In this document: positions 7,466 to 10,059 of the stretch, one piece after another | Position numbering within the stretch: position 1 is the first letter of the stretch | Layout: every line of letters begins with the position of its first letter | From: Gemmatimonadota bacterium | GTDB taxonomy: Bacteria > Gemmatimonadota > Gemmatimonadetes > Longimicrobiales > Longimicrobiaceae | Length of the DNA stretch: 10,059 bases | NCBI GenBank assembly: GCA_019348265.1 | Contig: JAHWJV010000090.1 | Span: 1-10,059 of the forward strand | Direction: 5' to 3' | Notes under the pieces: model-generated | Database searches by the model: none | What the model was told of the DNA's origin: nothing | What the model saw: only the letters and a program-made list of their open reading frames with translations | Position numbers and translations under genes: made by a program

Positions 7466-7708
7466 TCAGGCGACGCTGGCAATCGGCGCCGCGTCGCGCC
7501 TCTCGATCTCGCGCTGCACGTGGCAGGTGGTGCCGCACTCGAGACAGTCTCCCATTCCGTGCCACATCGCTTCCGGGAACGCATCGTACAGTGCCTGGTT
7601 GGCGAAAGGGCCGCAATGGCCGCGAGCCTCGCACCGCGCCGTCCGCTTGGCGGCCGACGTGAAGTTGCCGACCCGGAGAGGTTGTCGCGGAATCAGAAGG
7701 AGATCCAC
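7466..7708 (-). CDS. Isolated 80-residue Cys-rich protein, possible metal-binding mini-protein
   Basis: I do not recognise this family, but the frame looks truly coding: codons of the second half are strongly G/C-ending, and the protein avoids the Arg/Pro/Ala monotony of shadow frames. Conserved-looking residues cluster in RCEARGHCGPF (25-35) and MGDCLECGTTCH (52-63): Cys26, Cys32, Cys55, Cys58, Cys62 and His63, with His31 and His50 nearby. The C-x-x-C-x-x-x-C-H pattern suggests zinc or iron-sulfur binding. It is not a standard CxxCH haem site, because three residues separate Cys58 and Cys62. Between the two clusters a hydrophobic, acidic helix (ANQALYDAFPEAMWHGM) would pack the fold. The predicted start is GTG at 7708; a GTG at 7718 belongs to another frame. 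There is no signal peptide or membrane segment. It stands alone, with more than 300 noncoding bases on each side. Confidence 0.6.
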   Translation of the reverse strand: MDLLLIPRQPLRVGNFTSAAKRTARCEARGHCGPFANQALYDAFPEAMWHGMGDCLECGTTCHVQREIERRDAAPIASVA

Positions 7709-8063
7709 GGAAATTCACTTCGATCTGGTGACGTGAAATAGCGAGTTTCGCACAGGTACTCCGCAGGTTCAGGGCCGCGTTTGCTCGGCGCGCTTCAACT
7801 CTGTACGCTACAATCAGTTACGCTCGGTGGAAATAGACGTCGCCGGCGAGGGCCTGCGGCAACTTTTTCACATTCGTGGGCTGAATCCGCCGCGCGGATT
7901 CCGAGATTCGCCGGCAACGAGTTCTGCGCGGGGTCACGAGCTGGTCGCGTCGCCATGAATGGCTAGGGGAGCCCCGGGTGCCGCCGCTCGCGCGATCGTG
8001 AGGGCCGCGGTACCTTCCGGCGGTGGCGGTAGGCGGACCCCGACTGAGAACCGAGGTGGTGCC
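7709..8063. other. Divergent intergenic region with a perfect inverted repeat
   Basis: About 355 bases separate the Cys-rich gene (-) from the coiled-coil gene (+), so promoters for both should lie here. A TACAAT box at about 7809-7814 resembles a -10 element for the + strand but has no good -35 at normal spacing. An 8-bp perfect inverted repeat, GAATCCGC-CGC-GCGGATTC (7883-7901), has no T-run after it on either strand and could be an operator or RNA hairpin. A 10-bp palindrome, TCGCCGGCGA, lies near 7840. The open frame from 7959 into the + gene is low-complexity and not believed coding before 8064. Confidence 0.45.
8053..8056 (+). promoter_or_regulatory. Ribosome binding site selecting the GTG at 8064
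   Basis: GAGG sits 7 bases before GTG 8064. This places the membrane helix directly at the N-terminus instead of 35 residues inside a Gly/Arg/Ala-rich extension. Confidence 0.5.
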
Positions 8064-8348
8064 GTGAGTGTTTTCGCGTTCGTCATACTGGTGATAATCC
8101 TCACCGGGCTCGGGAAGCCGATTGCGCAGGCGCTGGCGAACCGGCTGGAGCGCCAGCGCGGCGTCGGCGGGGGGGCCGAGATTCTGGAGCTCCGCTCGGC
8201 CCTGCGCTCGACCGAGGAGCGGCTGGGCCACGCTGAGGATCGCATTGCGGACATGGACGAGAAGCTTCGCTTCGTGGAGGGATTGCTGGCCCAGCCGAAT
8301 CGCGCTGGCGAGCTACCCGGGGCCGGTACGGTGCCGCCGCAGGCATGA
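8064..8348 (+). CDS. Small membrane-anchored coiled-coil protein (PspB-like layout)
   Basis: A 94-residue protein with an N-terminal membrane helix (VFAFVILVIILTGLG, 3-17), a basic stretch (ALANRLERQR, 23-32) and a long amphipathic helix likely to form a coiled coil (ILELRSALRSTEERLGHAED, then RIADMDEKLRFVEGLLAQ, about 39-76). The tail is short and Pro/Gly-rich. The layout recalls phage-shock PspB and similar bitopic adaptors that sit beside PspC-like genes, but no Psp gene is in the window and no PspB signature is claimed. A longer start at 7959 would place the membrane helix internally after a low-complexity segment. The downstream gene is convergent; the 80 bases between them (8349-8428) show no clear hairpin. 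Function is unknown. Confidence 0.65.
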   Translation: MSVFAFVILVIILTGLGKPIAQALANRLERQRGVGGGAEILELRSALRSTEERLGHAEDRIADMDEKLRFVEGLLAQPNRAGELPGAGTVPPQA

Positions 8349-8428
8349 GATTCCGCCCAACGAGAGGGATCCGGTGGGCTTCGCCGTTCGATACCTGCGC
8401 CCGGAAGGAGAGCTGCTGTCGCCGAGGT

Positions 8429-9046
8429 CTATACCGAGTTGGTGCGGCGGGCGCCGGCTTTGCCGCCGACGTGCGACCAGAGCGCCCGCTCCACCATCAC
8501 CGGGGTCCACTCCGGCCCGAGGCGCCGTGAGCGCTCGCGGAGGGCGGCGGCGTAGCGGACGTATTCGCCGAGGCTGAACTTGACCGCGCCGAATTCAGGG
8601 ACCTGGGCCGCGACCAGCTCGTCGAAGAACGGGTAGAGGTTCGGAGCCGCCGCCGACACGATTCCGGAGGCGGTCGCGGGCCCTACCCCGGCGAGCGTCG
8701 CGAGCTCGGCGACCGGCGCCTTCGGTTCCGGGATCGCGGCGAGCGCATCGCGGCTGGTGCGCTCCACCAGAGCGGGGTCATTGCCGCGGACCAGCCCCAG
8801 ATTCCGGGCGCGCCACACCCCGCGCGCCATCTTCCACTCCGTCACGCGCACCAGCTCCGCGTGGGTGGCGTGCATGGGATCGCGCGCCGAGATGGCGGCG
8901 GGCAGCTCCTCGCGGTACCAGCGGTCGAGCTCGACGAGGGCCTTCACCCCCTGCTGGTCGACGACCGCGTCGTACGCTTCCAGCGCCGCGCTCCAGGCGC
9001 GGACGGAATCGGAGGCCCACAAGTTCGTAGGGCGCCCCGCGGTCAC
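8429..9046 (-). CDS. Helix-hairpin-helix protein with HhH-GPD-like motif, coupled to a DNA ligase
   Basis: A 205-residue, cysteine-free, mostly helical protein. Residues 115-127 (LATLAGVGPATAS) are a helix-hairpin-helix motif. The aspartate of PFFDE (Asp142) follows GVG (120-122) by 20 residues, the same spacing I recall between GVG and the catalytic Asp of MutY in the HhH-GPD glycosylases. Other strong-looking blocks are TEWKMARGVWRARNL (69-83) and the C-terminal WTPVMVERALWS. I believe relatives of unknown function exist in other bacteria and in fungi, but this is from memory. There is no iron-sulfur cysteine set. The chosen start is the GTG at 9046, which overlaps the ligase TGA (GTGA). 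An ATG at 9097 would overlap the ligase by 55 bases and add a Gly/Arg-rich, unlikely extension. The context suggests DNA repair; glycosylase activity is unproven. Confidence 0.75.
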   Translation of the reverse strand: MTAGRPTNLWASDSVRAWSAALEAYDAVVDQQGVKALVELDRWYREELPAAISARDPMHATHAELVRVTEWKMARGVWRARNLGLVRGNDPALVERTSRDALAAIPEPKAPVAELATLAGVGPATASGIVSAAAPNLYPFFDELVAAQVPEFGAVKFSLGEYVRYAAALRERSRRLGPEWTPVMVERALWSHVGGKAGARRTNSV

Positions 9047-10059
9047 AGCATCTCTAGGGCGCTGCGCCCCTCCTTCTCCACCTGATTCAGAGTGCACTGC
9101 TTCGCGTCCTTGTCGGGACGCCAGCGGTGGAAGCGGGTGCCGTGACGAAAGCGGCCCTGGCTGAAGTGGTCGTACTCCACCTCGACCACCACCTCAGGGC
9201 GTACCGCCTCCCACTCACCCGACCCCTCCTTCCTCCAGCGCGAGACCACCGTGGGTCCGCGGCCGCTGAAGCCGTCGCCCCCCCGGAGTGGGGTCACGCG
9301 CTGGTCCGCCTCCTTGCGCACGTCCGCGTTCAACGCGGAGCAGAAGCCGACGTGGTAGAGCTTCCCGTCTGAACCGTGGAGTCCGAGCAGTAGCGAGCCG
9401 ATGGTGCGGCCGTTCTTCGACCAGCGGAAACCACCCACTACGCAGTCGGCGGAGCGCATCCTCTTCACCTTCACCATTCCAGTGCGCTCTCCGGAGGCAT
9501 AAGCGGCGTCGCCCAGCTTCGCCACCACCCCGTCCAGACCTCCCGCCTTGTCCGCGAGCCAGCGCCGCGCCTCCTTCACATCCGCCGTGTGGGGCGAGAG
9601 GTGCAGCGAATCGTGCCCGGCGAAGAAGCGGGAGGCGAAGTCGTTTAGCGCCGTACGGCGCGCGTGGAGCGGCTCTCCGGCGAGGTTCTTCCCGTCCGCG
9701 TCGACCAGCAGATCGAAGGCGACGAAGTGCGCGGGATTCTCGGCGGCCAGCTTGTTGACGCGGGACGCGGCCGGATGGATCCGGAGCAGCAGGTCGTCGA
9801 AGGAGAGAGAGCCGTCGACCGGGATCACGATCTCCCCATCCAGCACGAAGCGCGTGGCCTCGACCCCGGCAATGGACTCGACCACGTCCGGGAAGTACCG
9901 GCCGAGCGGCTTCCCGGCTTTCGAGATGAGGTCGACCTTCTTGCCGTCGCGAAAGACGAGGCAGCGGAAGCCGTCCCACTTCGGCTCGTAGATCCACTCG
10001 CGGCCCGCGGGAAGCTCCGAGGCGAGGTCCGCCTCCATGGGCGCGAAGTCGAGGGCTAG
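9043..10059 (-). CDS. ligC: ATP-dependent DNA ligase, LigC type (5' partial)
   Basis: The frame is open to the right edge (LALDFAP before the ATG at 10038), and P-M-E is usual just inside the N-terminus of this family, so the start is probably outside the window. Numbering from the ATG at 10038, the nucleotidyltransferase motifs are in order: motif I EPKWDGFR with adenylated Lys20, motif III FVLDGEIV (64-71), motif IIIa FVAFDLL (105-111), motif IV LDGVVAK (168-174) and motif V MVKVKR (188-193). The OB-fold follows from about 197 (DCVVGGFRWSKNG) to the RWRPDKD end. The enzyme seals nicks using ATP with a Lys-AMP intermediate. The length and lack of polymerase or nuclease domains match LigC, the stand-alone bacterial ligase linked to excision repair, rather than LigD, though parts encoded beyond the edge are unseen. 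Its stop overlaps the GTG of the HhH gene, so both are likely one operon. Confidence 0.9.
   Translation of the reverse strand, partial: LALDFAPMEADLASELPAGREWIYEPKWDGFRCLVFRDGKKVDLISKAGKPLGRYFPDVVESIAGVEATRFVLDGEIVIPVDGSLSFDDLLLRIHPAASRVNKLAAENPAHFVAFDLLVDADGKNLAGEPLHARRTALNDFASRFFAGHDSLHLSPHTADVKEARRWLADKAGGLDGVVAKLGDAAYASGERTGMVKVKRMRSADCVVGGFRWSKNGRTIGSLLLGLHGSDGKLYHVGFCSALNADVRKEADQRVTPLRGGDGFSGRGPTVVSRWRKEGSGEWEAVRPEVVVEVEYDHFSQGRFRHGTRFHRWRPDKDAKQCTLNQVEKEGRSALEML

Noticed and set aside
7356..7718. 120-codon - strand frame overlapping the Cys-rich gene
   Set aside because: The product is Arg/Pro/Ser-rich with no structure, whereas the overlapping 80-residue frame shows coding bias and clustered cysteines.
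7790..7820. Sigma-70-like promoter around TACAAT
   Set aside because: No acceptable -35 element at 15-19 bases, so it is not called as a promoter.
7959..8063. N-terminal extension of the coiled-coil protein
   Set aside because: It is low-complexity Gly/Arg/Ala sequence, and a good ribosome site precedes the GTG at 8064, just before the membrane helix.
9047..9097. Longer start for the HhH protein
   Set aside because: It would overlap the ligase by 55 bases and add a Gly/Arg-rich leader. The GTG overlapping the ligase stop is more natural.

Overview
The window is GC-rich DNA with strong G/C preference at third codon positions. It carries an outer-membrane-type beta-barrel protein and a lipoprotein, so the host is a double-membraned bacterium. 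The mix of an Omp85-like barrel with a non-POTRA N-terminus, Asp-box and FG-GAP propellers, a LigC-type ATP-dependent ligase and an actinobacterial-looking glutathionyl-hydroquinone reductase would fit Gemmatimonadota or a similar lineage. That placement is an inference from gene content; no marker gene or rRNA is present. I see no tRNA, rRNA, CRISPR array, insertion sequence or phage gene.

Left part (1-3014, all + strand). The window opens inside a chimeric reading frame: the first helices of an EamA/DMT transporter run in frame into a glutathionyl-hydroquinone-reductase-like protein that lacks the catalytic cysteine. A GNAT acetyltransferase overlaps it by 4 bases. A cytosolic Asp-box beta-propeller follows, and its stop codon overlaps the start of a 91-residue MoaD/ThiS-type sulfur carrier ending in Gly-Gly.

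Middle part (3015-7135). A small lipoprotein with a Gly-rich, glycine-zipper-like segment and a DUF5666-like domain comes next. After a long perfect-stem hairpin there is an exported seven-repeat FG-GAP/VCBS propeller. A hairpin in an AT-rich patch separates it from a convergent 715-residue exported protein with a C-terminal Omp85-like barrel (LRGYD motif) and a DUF5686-like layout.

Right part (7136-10059). Two gene-poor stretches of about 330 and 355 bases flank an isolated 80-residue Cys-rich protein on the - strand. A small membrane-anchored coiled-coil protein (+) follows. Finally a - strand pair reads in from the right edge: a LigC-type ATP-dependent DNA ligase (5' end outside the window) overlapping by GTGA a 205-residue helix-hairpin-helix protein whose motif and aspartate spacing match the HhH-GPD DNA glycosylases.

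The strongest candidates for undescribed biology are the ligase/HhH-GPD-like pair, the propeller/sulfur-carrier pair and the isolated Cys-rich mini-protein.
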